From positions 744,001 to 808,000 of the forward strand of contig NZ_JAVDUV010000001.1 of the NCBI RefSeq assembly GCF_031456545.1: a stretch of DNA of 64,000 nucleotides. Reading direction: 5' to 3'. Positions within the stretch are counted from its first letter, which is position 1. Every line of letters starts with the position of its first letter. Below the pieces are notes generated by a model that did not search any database, was not told where the DNA came from, and saw only the letters and a list, made by a program, of their open reading frames with translations. Positions 15,885 to 25,048 of this stretch are shown here, one piece after another. This stretch comes from Agromyces sp. 3263 (GTDB lineage: Bacteria; Actinomycetota; Actinomycetes; Actinomycetales; Microbacteriaceae). The position numbers and the translations under genes were made by a program.

Positions 15885-16820
15885 CTAGGGCACGAGGTGG
15901 CCCGCAGCGCGGAACAACTCGTACCACTCGGCGCGGGTGAGTGGGATGTCGGACCCCTGCGCAGCGGCCGCCACACGCTCTGGACTCGTCGTGCCGAGCA
16001 CGACCTGCATGTTCGCCGGATGCCGCGTGATCCACGCCGTGGCGATCGCGATCGGCGGCACGTCGTAGGCGGCGGCGAGGCGGTCGATCACGGCGTTGAG
16101 CTCGGCGTACTCGGGCGAGCCGAGGAACACGCCCGTGAAGAAGCCGGCCTGGAACGGCGACCACGCCTGCACGGTGATGTCGTTGAGCCGGCAGTAGTCG
16201 ACGATGCCGCCGCCGTCGAGGGTGGCCGACTGACCCTCGGCGACCATGTTCGCCGCGACGCCCTGGCTGATGATCGGCGCATGCGTGATCGAGAGCTGCA
16301 GCTGGTTGGCCACGATGGGCTGGCGCACGTACCGCTTCAGCAGGTCGATCTGCCTCGGCGTGTGGTTCGAGACGCCGAATGCGCGCACCTTGCCGGCCGC
16401 TTCGAGGTCGTCGAACGCCCGGGCGACCTCCTCGGGCTCGACGAGCGCGTCGGGGCGGTGCAGCAGCAGGATGTCGAGGTAGTCGGTGCCGAGCGCGGCC
16501 AGCGAGCCCTCGACCGACTCGACGAGGTGCTCGTACGAGAAGTCGAAGTACGGTCCGTCCTTGACGATGCCGGCCTTGCTCTGGATCGTGTACTCGGCGC
16601 GCTGCGACGGGGTGAGCTGCATGGCCTCGGCGAACCGGCGCTCGCACTCGTGCAGCTCGCGCCCGTAGATGTCGGCATGGTCGAGGAAGTCGATGCCCGC
16701 GTCGCGCGCGGTGCGCACGAGCTCGCGGATCTCGTCGTCGGTCTTGTCGGGGATGCGCATGAGGCCGAGCACGACGTTCGGCGCGGTGATGTCGGTGCCC
16801 GGGAGGGTGAAGGTCTTCAT
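15885..16820 (-). CDS. Aldo/keto reductase (YdhF-like)
   Basis: A 311-residue NADPH-dependent reductase with the (beta/alpha)8 fold. The catalytic tetrad is visible as Asp and Tyr in FLDHADIYG, Lys in IQSKAGI, and His in LLLHRPD. The phosphate-binding end WITRHPANMQVVLGTTSPER is typical. It is closest in outline to E. coli YdhF and other general oxidoreductases; substrate unknown. The ATG at 16820 has TAGCGT (complement of 16827-16832) exactly six bases upstream. Its promoter sits back to back with that of the divergent SDR gene. Confidence 0.9.
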   Translation of the reverse strand: MKTFTLPGTDITAPNVVLGLMRIPDKTDDEIRELVRTARDAGIDFLDHADIYGRELHECERRFAEAMQLTPSQRAEYTIQSKAGIVKDGPYFDFSYEHLVESVEGSLAALGTDYLDILLLHRPDALVEPEEVARAFDDLEAAGKVRAFGVSNHTPRQIDLLKRYVRQPIVANQLQLSITHAPIISQGVAANMVAEGQSATLDGGGIVDYCRLNDITVQAWSPFQAGFFTGVFLGSPEYAELNAVIDRLAAAYDVPPIAIATAWITRHPANMQVVLGTTSPERVAAAAQGSDIPLTRAEWYELFRAAGHLVP

Positions 16821-16826
16821 GTCTCC

Positions 16827-16843
16827 ACGCTAGGGGCTATGGT
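16827..16843. promoter_or_regulatory. Back-to-back leaderless promoters
   Basis: The 30-bp gap 16821-16850 holds a minus-strand TAGCGT (16827-16832) for the reductase and a plus-strand TATGGT (16838-16843) for the SDR. Each box is six or seven bases from its start codon, so the -35 regions must lie inside the opposite transcription unit. Confidence 0.55.
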
Positions 16844-16850
16844 GACGACC

Positions 16851-17623
16851 ATGGATCTCGGGCTCGCGGGCAGGACCGTCATCGTCACCGGAGCGGGCAA
16901 GGGCATCGGACTCGCCGCCGTGCGGGCGCTGCTCGACGAGGGCGCGCTCGTCGTGGCCGGCTCGCGCAGCGCCAACGTCGACACGCGTGCGCTCGAGGGG
17001 CGTGACGGATTCACGTTCGTCGAGGTCGACCTCGGCACCGCCGACGGGCCGCAGCGGCTCGTCGACGCGATCGACGGCGAGATCCACGCCGTCGTGAACA
17101 ACGTCGGCTCGGCGCCCGTGCGACCCGCGGGCTTCGCCTCGATCACCGACGAGGAGTGGCTCGGCACGTTCACGCTCAACGTCCTGGCGGCGGTGCGCCT
17201 CACCCGCGCGGCGATCCCCCGCATGACGGCGGCGGCGCGATCGTGAACGTCGCCTCCGAGAACTCGCTGCTCGCCGATCCCCTGGTGATGGACTACAGCG
17301 CCGCGAAGGCCGCACTGCTCAGCTTCTCGAAGTCGCTGTCGAAGGAGCTCGCGCCGGGCGGCATCCGCGTCAACTCCGTGAGTCCCGGGCCGGTGGCCAC
17401 CGACCTGTGGCTCGGCGAGCACGGCGTCGCGGCGACCGTGTCGCGTGCGACCGGCGCCGACGCCGCCGAGGTCGAGCGCGGCGCCGCCGGACAGTCGCCG
17501 ACGGGTCGGTTCACGCAGCCCGAGGAGGTCGCCGACCTCATCGCCATCCTCGCGAGCACGCGGCTCGGCAATGTCACGGGCGCGGACTTCGTGATCGACG
17601 GCGGCCTTCGCCCGACCATGTGA
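16851..17623 (+). pseudogene. SDR family oxidoreductase broken by a single-base frameshift
   Basis: The first frame, from ATG 16851, has the cofactor turn VTGAGKGIG, NNVG and the fold down to AIPRMT, then ends at TGA 17244-17246. The second frame continues the same protein with GGGAIVNVASENSLLADPLV, the catalytic YSAAK, SPGPVATDLW and a normal DGGLRPTM end at 17623. The join falls in the GCG repeat at 17226-17237 and needs one base restored. Both halves keep all motifs, so the break is recent, a sequencing error, or a -1 slippage site. An intact enzyme would be about 257 residues and NAD(P)-dependent. It starts divergently from the aldo/keto reductase. Confidence 0.85.
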
Positions 17624-17649
17624 CCGCAGGGGCGCGCATCCGTCGGCGC

Positions 17650-18528
17650 CTACACGCCGATCGTCAGTGCCGCGGTGTAGCCCCCGGCGACCGATCCCGA
17701 CATGCTCGCGATCTGGTGGATGCCGCCGTCGTCGCCGAACACGTTGTCGCGCGCGAGGCTCGTCTGCGCCAGGTTGCGCACGCTCTGCTCGTAGCCCGGG
17801 GTGGCGTACACGAGGTCGTTCACCTCCTCGGGCAGCGCGATCTGCGACGTCTTGACGATCGGCCCCGACGCCACGGCGTTCGCGACATCCGAATAGACCT
17901 CGAAGTGGATGTGCGGCCACCGGCCGGAGTAGCACGCCGGGTAGATCGACGTGAAGCGCACGGTGCCGGCCGAGTCGGTCTCCTGGACGCCGCGCAGGTA
18001 GTTCTCGCCCTCGACCCCGCGCGAGTACAGGGAGTAGCTGCCGTCACGGTCGCAGTGCCAGAGGTAGACGCCCGCACCCACGAGCGCGCTGCCCGTCGCG
18101 GCATCCCGCACCGTGAGGGCGATGGTGAGCGGCACCCCGGCCGCGACCGTCGTCGACGAGCCGAAGCTCGAGCGGATGTCGCTGCGCACGATGCCCGAGT
18201 CGTCGAGCACGTTCACGCCGTTCGAGCCGTCGCCCGGGTATGGGCCGCCGGTCTCGTCTGGCACCTCGGCGACGAGGTCGGATGCCGCGGCCGACGCGCT
18301 CGCGGATGCGCTCGCGCTCGACCTGGGCGTGGCGGTCGTCGCAGCGGTCGCGCCGCCGCCGGGCTCGGGACTCGCGCACGCCGCCAGTAGGGCGGTCACG
18401 CCGATGCCGCCGAACAGGCCGAGCGCGCGGCGGCGGTCGACCAGGGTGTGGATGTCGTAGACGAGGCCGCGGTGGTCCTCGTCGATCTCGTGGCCGTGCT
18501 CGTCGATCCAGCGGGGGTCGGTGGTCAT
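17650..18528 (-). CDS. Exported intradiol ring-cleavage dioxygenase-like lipoprotein
   Basis: A 292-residue protein with the catechol/protocatechuate dioxygenase fold. The iron ligands appear as Tyr in the GAGVYLWHCD/YSLYS region, Tyr in YPACYSGRWPHIHFEV, and the two His of PHIHF. The N terminus has a twin-arginine-like RRRALGLFGG (about residues 32-41), a hydrophobic stretch and a lipobox ending LLAAC, so it is probably anchored outside the membrane. A Ser-Ala repeat (ASASASASAAAS) links anchor and enzyme. GAGAGGAG precedes the ATG at 18528. The substrate outside the cell may be a plant or humic catechol; no beta-ketoadipate genes are adjacent. Confidence 0.85.
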   Translation of the reverse strand: MTTDPRWIDEHGHEIDEDHRGLVYDIHTLVDRRRALGLFGGIGVTALLAACASPEPGGGATAATTATPRSSASASASASAAASDLVAEVPDETGGPYPGDGSNGVNVLDDSGIVRSDIRSSFGSSTTVAAGVPLTIALTVRDAATGSALVGAGVYLWHCDRDGSYSLYSRGVEGENYLRGVQETDSAGTVRFTSIYPACYSGRWPHIHFEVYSDVANAVASGPIVKTSQIALPEEVNDLVYATPGYEQSVRNLAQTSLARDNVFGDDGGIHQIASMSGSVAGGYTAALTIGV

Positions 18529-18666
18529 GTCGTGCTCCTCTCCGGAGAGGACAGCATCGCCCGGGCGTCCAGCACACGGCTGTGGGCGTCCGATGCGTTT
18601 CCTATGATGGAGGCGCCGATGGCCGGACCGCGCGGGTGCGGCCTCCGTCACGCGAGGGAGCTCAGC

Positions 18667-19281
18667 ATGGGAACGATCTCGGTCGACCTGTTCATCACGC
18701 TCGACGGCGTCTACCAGGCGCCCGGCGGGCCCGACGAGGACCGCGAGGGCGGCTTCGAGTACGGCGGCTGGCAGGGCGCCTACTTCGACGACGAATCGGG
18801 CGAGGTGATCGGCGCGGGCATCGACCGCATGGACGCGCTGCTGCTCGGCCGCAAGACCTACGACATCTTCGCGGGGTTCTGGCCGAACCGCGGCGACGAC
18901 GATCCGATCGCGGTGACGTTCAACGCCCTGCCGAAGTTCGTCGTGTCGCGCTCGATGACGGATCCGGCGTGGCAGGGCACGACGGCCCTGTCGGATGTCA
19001 CGGAGGTGGCCGCGCTGAAGGACCGCTTCGACGACATCCACGTGGTCGGCAGCGGCGACCTGGCGCGGTCGCTGCTCGAGGCCGACCTCGTCGACCGGCT
19101 GAACCTGTACCTCTACCCGCTCACGTTCGGAACGGGCAAGCGGCTCTTCGCCGACGGCCGGGGCGTGCCGGCGGCGTTCCGGCTCGCGGAGCCGCCGCGT
19201 GCATTCCCGAAGGGCGCGATCGCGCTCTTCTACGAGCGCGCGGGCGCACCCGTCACGGGCATCGACATCAGCGAGGGGTAG
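18667..19281 (+). CDS. Dihydrofolate-reductase-like (RibD C-terminal) protein
   Basis: A 204-residue NADPH-binding reductase-like protein of the RibD_C family. Landmarks are ISVDLFITLDGVYQAPGGPD, the LLLGRKTYDIFAGFWP block, and the glycine turn VVGSGDLARSLLEADLVDR. It is not the folate enzyme itself; members are often annotated as general deaminase-reductases of unknown substrate. GGGAG lies seven bases before the ATG at 18667. TATGAT (18603-18608) is a good -10 and would give a leader of about 52 bases. Confidence 0.85.
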   Translation: MGTISVDLFITLDGVYQAPGGPDEDREGGFEYGGWQGAYFDDESGEVIGAGIDRMDALLLGRKTYDIFAGFWPNRGDDDPIAVTFNALPKFVVSRSMTDPAWQGTTALSDVTEVAALKDRFDDIHVVGSGDLARSLLEADLVDRLNLYLYPLTFGTGKRLFADGRGVPAAFRLAEPPRAFPKGAIALFYERAGAPVTGIDISEG

Positions 19282-19329
19282 CGCGGAGGCGCGAGGCCAC
19301 GCGCGCCCGCGGCATCCGCTCGCCGTTCG

Positions 19330-20385
19330 TCATCCCTCGAGGGCCGGGTACTCCTCGATCGTCCACTCGTCGCGCCAGGCGATGTACGGGCGGTCGCCGT
19401 CGAACCGGATCGGCAGCCACACGTAGTCGGCGAGCGACGTGTCGGGTTCGCCGAGGTCGATGGCGCCCCATTCGCGGGGGCCCTCGAGGTCGACCCGGAA
19501 CACCTCCTCGAACAGGGCCCGGATGTCGGGCAGGTCGTCGGGCGGCGAGACCACCCATCGGTCGGCGATGGCGATGTAGAGGTCGCGTCGGTGCGGGTGG
19601 GCGAAGATCGACGAGATCTGCGACCGGAAGGACGTGCGCGAGTCGTCGTGGGGGTGGGCGTCGCCGACCACCGTCCATGGCCCGTGGTACGAGTCGGCGG
19701 TCGCGAATTCCGACGGGTTCGGGAAGTAGCCCGTCGTCCCGGAGGTCGCGAGGAAGTGGCGTCCCTTCCGCCGGAAGTACGCAGGCGCCTCACGCACGAA
19801 CGGTGGCTGGAGCCGCGGGAAGTGCGTGGAGTAGTAGCCCGTGACATCCGTGTACTCGTCGTTCAGGTCGGCGACGATGAGCTCGCTGTGCACGCGCTCG
19901 AAGATGTAGTACGCCTTGCCGTCGGACGGCTCCACCACGAGGTCGAAGTCGCCCGCGTTCATGCCGAGCGGCTTGATGCCGCGGGTCACGAGCTCGTACG
20001 GGCCGCGGATGTCGTCGGCCGTGAAGACGCTCGAGCGCTGCTCCCCGTTGCGGTGCATGACCTTCACCCAGCACACGAACTTGCCCGTCGCGGCGTTGTG
20101 GATGATGTGGGGCCGGTCGGCGAGTTGGGCGGGATGCAGCGGGTGCGCCTCGTCGTCGAGCACCGGCGGCAGGATGGTGCCGAGGTCCCGCCAGTTGTAG
20201 AGGTCCTTCGAGGAGTAGCACCGCACGCCCCAGTGCCAGATGCCGTTACCCGGAGCGGTGCGCTCCTTGTTCTCGCCGTACCAGTAGAACGTGTCGCCCA
20301 CGGTGATGACGGATCCGCCGTGGGCCTGGATCCGGTTGCCGTCGGTGTCGAGCCATGGCTGCCCAGGTCTGATCGAATGCTGCAC
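19330..20385 (-). CDS. GH43 family glycosidase, exo-beta-1,3-galactanase-like
   Basis: A 351-residue five-bladed-propeller enzyme without a signal peptide. The start RIQAHGGSVITVGDTFYWYG and GVRCYSSKDLYNWRDLG are typical of GH43 subfamily 24, which releases galactose from beta-1,3-galactan backbones of arabinogalactan and can bypass side branches. ADRPHIIHN and LVVEPSDGKAYYIFERVHSE contain candidate acidic catalytic residues. Subfamily 24 is known to lack the usual catalytic base, and the exact residues here need an alignment. The GTG at 20385 has AAGGGA six bases upstream. It is the last gene of the operon SBP-permease-permease-GH78-GH43. Confidence 0.75.
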   Translation of the reverse strand: MQHSIRPGQPWLDTDGNRIQAHGGSVITVGDTFYWYGENKERTAPGNGIWHWGVRCYSSKDLYNWRDLGTILPPVLDDEAHPLHPAQLADRPHIIHNAATGKFVCWVKVMHRNGEQRSSVFTADDIRGPYELVTRGIKPLGMNAGDFDLVVEPSDGKAYYIFERVHSELIVADLNDEYTDVTGYYSTHFPRLQPPFVREAPAYFRRKGRHFLATSGTTGYFPNPSEFATADSYHGPWTVVGDAHPHDDSRTSFRSQISSIFAHPHRRDLYIAIADRWVVSPPDDLPDIRALFEEVFRVDLEGPREWGAIDLGEPDTSLADYVWLPIRFDGDRPYIAWRDEWTIEEYPALEG

Positions 20386-20424
20386 TGCGGTCCCTTCGGA
20401 GATGTCGAGTCGGTCGTGCGGTGG

Positions 20425-23157
20425 TCAGGCGACGCTGACGGCGGTGTCAGTGGCGTCGGCGGCGTCGGGCGCGTCGACGGCGACCGGACCGGCCCCGGCT
20501 TCGGCCCGCTCGTCTTCGTGGGGGCCACCGCGCCAGCGCTTGGGCGGTCGGGCCGGATCGGATGCCGCGTCGCGCACGGTGCACGTGAACGAGTGCCGTC
20601 CTGCCGGCACGTCGTCGACGGTCGAGCCGTCGGGCAGTTCGATCGATGCGGTGGCTCCCACGGGCACGACCACGTCCAGCGTGAACCTCGTGCCCTCGCG
20701 CCGCCAGGACGATGTCGCGAGCCCGAGCGGGCCGTCGTGGCTCGCCGACGCGTGCGTGAGCCCTCCGCCGGGCCGCGGGGCGATCCGGAGGGCGGTGCCG
20801 CCCGGTGCCGCGGTGTCGAGCCCCGCGACGATGCGGTGCATGAAGCCGGCGATCGCCCCGAGCGCGTAGTGGTTGAACGACGTCATGTCGCCGGGGTTCA
20901 CCGTGCCGTCGGGGAGCATGCTGTCCCACCGCTCCCAGATCGTCGTCGCGCCCATGCCCACCTGGTAGAGCCACGACGGCATCTCGTCCTGCAGCAGCAG
21001 GTGGTACGCCGCGTCGATGCCGCCGATCCGAGCGAGGGCGTCGCAGATGATCGGCGTGCCGACGAAGCCCGTGCTGATTCGGAAGTCGTTCTCGGCGACG
21101 AGCTCGATGAGCCGTTCGCCGGCCCGCCGCTCCTGCTCGGGCGTGGCGAAGAGGTCGAAGACGATGGCGAGCGCGACCGAGGTCGGGGTGTCGCTCACGA
21201 CGCGTCCGCTCGGCGAGAGGTACTCCGAGCGGAACGCGGCGAGCGCGCGATCCGCGATGCCGCGGTACCGCTCCTCGTCGCCCGAGCGGCCGAGCAGCGC
21301 CGCGGTCTCGGCCATGATCCGGGCTGTGCGCACGTGGTAGGCCGTGGCGACCAGGTGCTTGTCGGTGTGCGACTGTCCCGGGTTGTCCGGCGGCGCCGCG
21401 GGATCGAGCCAGTCACCGAGCTGAAAGCCCGTGTTCCACAGGCCCGTGCCGCCGGCAAGGCGATCGACGAGGTCTACCCACGACGTCATGCTCTCGTACT
21501 GCGCCTCGAGCACCCGGGTATCGCCGTCGTGCTGGTACAGCTCCCACGGCACGATGACCGCGGCATCCCCCCACGCGGCGGTCGGGAAGTTCGGAAAGCC
21601 GCACTCGAGCCAGGGCACGAAGTTCGGCACGTGGCCCTGTTCCGCCTGCTCGGCCGCGAGGTCCCGCAGCCAGCCGGTGAGCGTGCCGTGCGCGGCGTAC
21701 AGTCGCAGGGCGGTGGGCGCGAAGACCTGGATGTCGCCGGTCCAGCCGAGCCGCTCGTCGCGCTGCGGGCAGTCGGTCGGCAGGTCGACGAAATTGTCGC
21801 GCATGCTCCACACGACGTTCTCGTGGAGCCGGTTCAGGCCTGCGTGCGAGCTCTCGAACCAGCCCGTGCGCGGCATGTCGGTGTGCACCACGAGGGCTTC
21901 GACGTCGACCGAGTCGAGGTCGCCAGGCCAGTGCTCGAGCTCGGCGTAGCGGAACCCGTGGATCGTGAAGCGGGGCGTCCACGTCTCGAGGCCGGAGCCG
22001 GCGCACACGTACGCGTCGATGGAGACGGCGGCGCGCAGCGGCCGCACCCCGAGCGCGCCGTTCTCGAGCACCTCGGCGTGGTGCAGGCGCACCTCGTGGC
22101 CCCCCGGCCCGCGCACATTGATGCGGAGCCGGCCGGAGATGTTCTGACCGAAGTCCAGGCGGATCCGCCCGCCCTCGATCGCCTCGACGGCGACCGGCCG
22201 TAGCGCCTCGATGACCCTCACCGGCGGACCGGTCGGCGCCTCGAGGCGGGCCGGGAAGTCCTCCAGCGGCAGCACGGTCGGCGACGACCAGTCCCGGTCG
22301 TCGAATCCGGGCGTGCTCCATCCGACGGGCAGCAGCCGGGCGTCGTACCGCTCGCCCTCGTACAGTCCGACCTCGGTGATGGGCGACGGATGCCACGACC
22401 AGGCGTCCTCGAGCGGCACCCTGACGATCGAGCCGTCGTCGAGGGTCAGCTCGAGTTGCAGGAGCAACGCGACATCCGTGCCGTAGACGTCCCAGAGCCC
22501 ACCGTCGAAGCCGATGCGGCCCCGGTACCAGCCGTCGGCGAGCCAGGCACCGACGACGTTGCGACCCTCGACGATCGACGCGGTCACGTCGGAGGTCTGG
22601 GTGCGGAGCCGATGCCGGTAGCTGGTCCAGCCGGGCGACAACACGTCATCGGACACGGGGCGCCCGTTCACCTCGAGGTCGGAGACCCCGTGCGCGCTCG
22701 AGTAGACGCGGGCACGGAGGATGCGGCCGGGCGCGATGCCGAGCTCGGCCGTGTCCCACGTCGCGCGCAGCAGGTAGCCCGGCCGCAGCGTTCCTGCGGG
22801 AGCCGCCGGCGACGGCGAGATGAACGGCACGCTCCAGTCGTCGCGATCGAGCAGCCCGGCCTCGACCCGGAGCGGGGTGCTCCAGCCGCCGGCGTCCTCG
22901 GCGGCGCGCACGCGGAGCTGCCCGCCCTCACGCGAGCGCAACCCGTCGAACGGCCAGTCCACGAGCCGGGTGCGCTCGGCCGGGAGGCGCACGGCGTGCA
23001 CCACGCCGTCGTCGCGGCGGAACTCTACCTCCCAGGCGTCGGGCGCCGCCGACGCGATCCACGACAGCCGCGGCCGCGGCTCCCCGATGCCGAGTCCGTC
23101 GACTCCGCGGCGGTTCTCGAGCCAGACCGATTCGATCCGGACCTCCTCGCGGGTCAT
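20425..23157 (-). CDS. GH78 alpha-L-rhamnosidase
   Basis: A 910-residue enzyme that removes terminal alpha-L-rhamnose. The N-terminal beta domains include PGWTSYRHRLRTQTSDV and the carbohydrate-binding-like GRNVVGAWLADGWYRGRIGF. The (alpha/alpha)6 catalytic barrel starts near residue 430 and carries the signature LPTDCPQRDERLGWTGD with its acidic residues, then WYQ-like SWLYQVGMGATTIWERWDS and NHYALGAIAGFMHRIVAG. There is no signal peptide, so it acts on imported oligosaccharide, perhaps the rhamnose that caps glucuronic acid in arabinogalactan proteins. The ATG overlaps the permease stop (ATGA), which ties it to the transporter operon. Confidence 0.92.
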   Translation of the reverse strand: MTREEVRIESVWLENRRGVDGLGIGEPRPRLSWIASAAPDAWEVEFRRDDGVVHAVRLPAERTRLVDWPFDGLRSREGGQLRVRAAEDAGGWSTPLRVEAGLLDRDDWSVPFISPSPAAPAGTLRPGYLLRATWDTAELGIAPGRILRARVYSSAHGVSDLEVNGRPVSDDVLSPGWTSYRHRLRTQTSDVTASIVEGRNVVGAWLADGWYRGRIGFDGGLWDVYGTDVALLLQLELTLDDGSIVRVPLEDAWSWHPSPITEVGLYEGERYDARLLPVGWSTPGFDDRDWSSPTVLPLEDFPARLEAPTGPPVRVIEALRPVAVEAIEGGRIRLDFGQNISGRLRINVRGPGGHEVRLHHAEVLENGALGVRPLRAAVSIDAYVCAGSGLETWTPRFTIHGFRYAELEHWPGDLDSVDVEALVVHTDMPRTGWFESSHAGLNRLHENVVWSMRDNFVDLPTDCPQRDERLGWTGDIQVFAPTALRLYAAHGTLTGWLRDLAAEQAEQGHVPNFVPWLECGFPNFPTAAWGDAAVIVPWELYQHDGDTRVLEAQYESMTSWVDLVDRLAGGTGLWNTGFQLGDWLDPAAPPDNPGQSHTDKHLVATAYHVRTARIMAETAALLGRSGDEERYRGIADRALAAFRSEYLSPSGRVVSDTPTSVALAIVFDLFATPEQERRAGERLIELVAENDFRISTGFVGTPIICDALARIGGIDAAYHLLLQDEMPSWLYQVGMGATTIWERWDSMLPDGTVNPGDMTSFNHYALGAIAGFMHRIVAGLDTAAPGGTALRIAPRPGGGLTHASASHDGPLGLATSSWRREGTRFTLDVVVPVGATASIELPDGSTVDDVPAGRHSFTCTVRDAASDPARPPKRWRGGPHEDERAEAGAGPVAVDAPDAADATDTAVSVA

Positions 23158-24065
23158 CCCTTCACCGATCCCGCCGTCAGGCCCTTCATGACCTGCTGGT
23201 TGAGGAACAGGTAGATCACGAGCGTGCCGAACACGCTCACCGCGATGGCCGCGAATGTCGGCCCGTACTGCACTGCGCCGTACTGCCCCGTGAAGTTGAG
23301 CAGGCCCACCTGGATGGTGCGCAGCGCGTCGCTGTTCGTGAACGTCAGGGCGATCAGCAGGTCGTTCCAGAAGAAGAAGAACTGCACGAGGCCGACCGTG
23401 AAGACGGCGTTCTTGACCAGTGGGAGCCCGACCGCCCAGAACGAGCGCAGGATGCCCGCGCCGTCGAGCGTCGAGGCCTCGAAGATCTCACGCGGCACGG
23501 ACCGGAAGAACGTTGCCATCATGAACACCGTGAGCGGGAGGCCAGTCGCGATGTAGGTCAGGATCATCGGCCAGTACGTGCCCGTGAGGCCGGTGCGGAA
23601 GTAGATGGTGAACAGCGGCAGCAGGATCATCTGCGTGGGCACCATGATGCCGGCGAGGAAGAGCAGCAGCACCGTGCCGCGGCCCTTCCACACCATGACC
23701 TCGAGGGCGAAGCCCGCGGCGACGCCGACGATCAGCACGACCGCCAGTGACGGGAAGACCACGATGATGCTGTTCAGGATGTACTGCCCGAAGCCGTTCT
23801 CGAACACCGAGACGTAGTTCTCGAAGGACCAGTTCTGCGGCAGCGACCAGAAGGGTTCGTTGAGGAACTCGCCCTGCGTCTTGAACGACCCGAGGAACAT
23901 CCACACCATCGGGTAGATCATGATGACGAGCAGGACGGCGAGCAGGATGCGCACCGGGAGCCGCGCGAAGAAGCGGCGCGGGCCGCGCGCGCGACGCTGC
24001 GGGACTCGCTCGGGAGTAAGCCCGCGGGGGTTGACGCTGGCGATGGCGGTGGTCTGGACGGTCAT
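23154..24065 (-). CDS. Carbohydrate ABC transporter permease, MalG-like
   Basis: A 303-residue CUT1-family permease with six transmembrane helices. The EAA loop that docks on the ATPase is FEASTLDGAGILRSFWAVGLP. The ending QQVMKGLTAGSVKG is the usual MalG C terminus. It starts five bases after the MalF-like permease stop and its stop overlaps the rhamnosidase start. No ATPase gene is present, so a shared MsiK-type ATPase encoded elsewhere is likely, as in other actinobacteria. Confidence 0.93.
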   Translation of the reverse strand: MTVQTTAIASVNPRGLTPERVPQRRARGPRRFFARLPVRILLAVLLVIMIYPMVWMFLGSFKTQGEFLNEPFWSLPQNWSFENYVSVFENGFGQYILNSIIVVFPSLAVVLIVGVAAGFALEVMVWKGRGTVLLLFLAGIMVPTQMILLPLFTIYFRTGLTGTYWPMILTYIATGLPLTVFMMATFFRSVPREIFEASTLDGAGILRSFWAVGLPLVKNAVFTVGLVQFFFFWNDLLIALTFTNSDALRTIQVGLLNFTGQYGAVQYGPTFAAIAVSVFGTLVIYLFLNQQVMKGLTAGSVKG

Positions 24066-24070
24066 CGGTC

Positions 24071-24955
24071 TCAGTCCTTCGTGAGGTCGCGGCGCGTGGA
24101 CCGGAAGATGAACACGGTGAACAGCAGGCAGAGGATCGTGAGCATGAGCGCGATCGTGCTGCCGTAGCCGTACTGGCCGTAGGTGAACGACGTCTGGAAC
24201 ATGTAGAGCGTCAGGGGCGTCGTGGCGTTGCCGGGCCCGCCGTTGGTCAGGGCGACGACGCTGTCGAAGACCTTGAGCGTGCCGTTGATGCTGAAGATGA
24301 GCGACGACAGCAGCACGGGAAGCGAGAGCGGCAGCACGATCGTGCGGACGAGCTTCCAGCCTCCCGCGCCGTCGAGGCGTGCCGACTCGAGCATCTCCTC
24401 GGGGATGTCGAGGACTCCGGCGTAGAGGAGCACCCCGTAGAACCCCATCGACTGCCACAGTCCCATGAGGATCAGGACCCAGAACGAGGCGTCGGGCGTT
24501 CCGAACCAGTCGACGGACTCGATGCCGAGCAGGTTCAGGAACGAGTTCACCGGCCCGACCGTCGGTGCCGCCTCGAAGAGGCGGGTGAAGAGCAGCGCGA
24601 TGGCGACCGTCGGCAGGACGATCGGGAAGAAGATGATCGTGCGGATCGTGGACGACGCCTTCTTCAGGTAGAAGACGTAGAGGAGCGAGAGACCGTACCC
24701 GGCGGCGACCTGCAGCACGGTCATCACGAACGCGAAGCGGATGGTGAACCACACCGCGCTCCACGCGGCCGGATCGTTGAAGAACTTGACGAAGTTGTCG
24801 AGGCCGTTGAAGGTGAACCCCACGATGGGATTCCCGTCCATGACCGTGTAGCCGAGCGACCAGATGATCGGCACGAGCATGATGAGCGAATAGAGCAGCA
24901 GGGCCGGTCCGAGGAGGATCAGGACGGCGCGCTTGTCGCCGAGGACTCGTTCCAT
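24071..24955 (-). CDS. Carbohydrate ABC transporter permease, MalF-like
   Basis: A 294-residue CUT1 permease with six helices (RAVLILLGPALLLYSLIML is the first). The EAA loop is LESARLDGAGGWKLVRTIVLP, and ALTNGGPGNATTPLTLYMFQ is typical of MalF-type subunits. It lies second in the operon, 93 bp below the binding-protein gene and separated from it by a strong hairpin that probably lowers permease expression relative to the binding protein. Confidence 0.93.
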   Translation of the reverse strand: MERVLGDKRAVLILLGPALLLYSLIMLVPIIWSLGYTVMDGNPIVGFTFNGLDNFVKFFNDPAAWSAVWFTIRFAFVMTVLQVAAGYGLSLLYVFYLKKASSTIRTIIFFPIVLPTVAIALLFTRLFEAAPTVGPVNSFLNLLGIESVDWFGTPDASFWVLILMGLWQSMGFYGVLLYAGVLDIPEEMLESARLDGAGGWKLVRTIVLPLSLPVLLSSLIFSINGTLKVFDSVVALTNGGPGNATTPLTLYMFQTSFTYGQYGYGSTIALMLTILCLLFTVFIFRSTRRDLTKD

Positions 24956-24999
24956 GGTTCACGCAATCTGTCGGCTGCCGGAGCAGCGGGGGTGGAGCA

Positions 25000-25029
25000 C
25001 GGGGGCGCGGCGCGATCACCGCGCCCCCG
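25000..25029 (-). terminator. Intra-operon hairpin below the binding-protein gene
   Basis: CGGGGGCGCGG (25000-25010) pairs with CCGCGCCCCCG (25019-25029) around eight bases. It lies between the SBP stop and the first permease. Such attenuating or mRNA-stabilising hairpins commonly set a high SBP:permease ratio. Confidence 0.7.
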
Positions 25030-25048
25030 CGTCAGGATCCGGCGAGGG

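Noticed and set aside
19591..22203. An 870-codon open frame opposite GH78/GH43
   Set aside because: It is the GC-driven complement of two well-supported glycosidases, with Arg/Val/Gly-rich, motif-free sequence.
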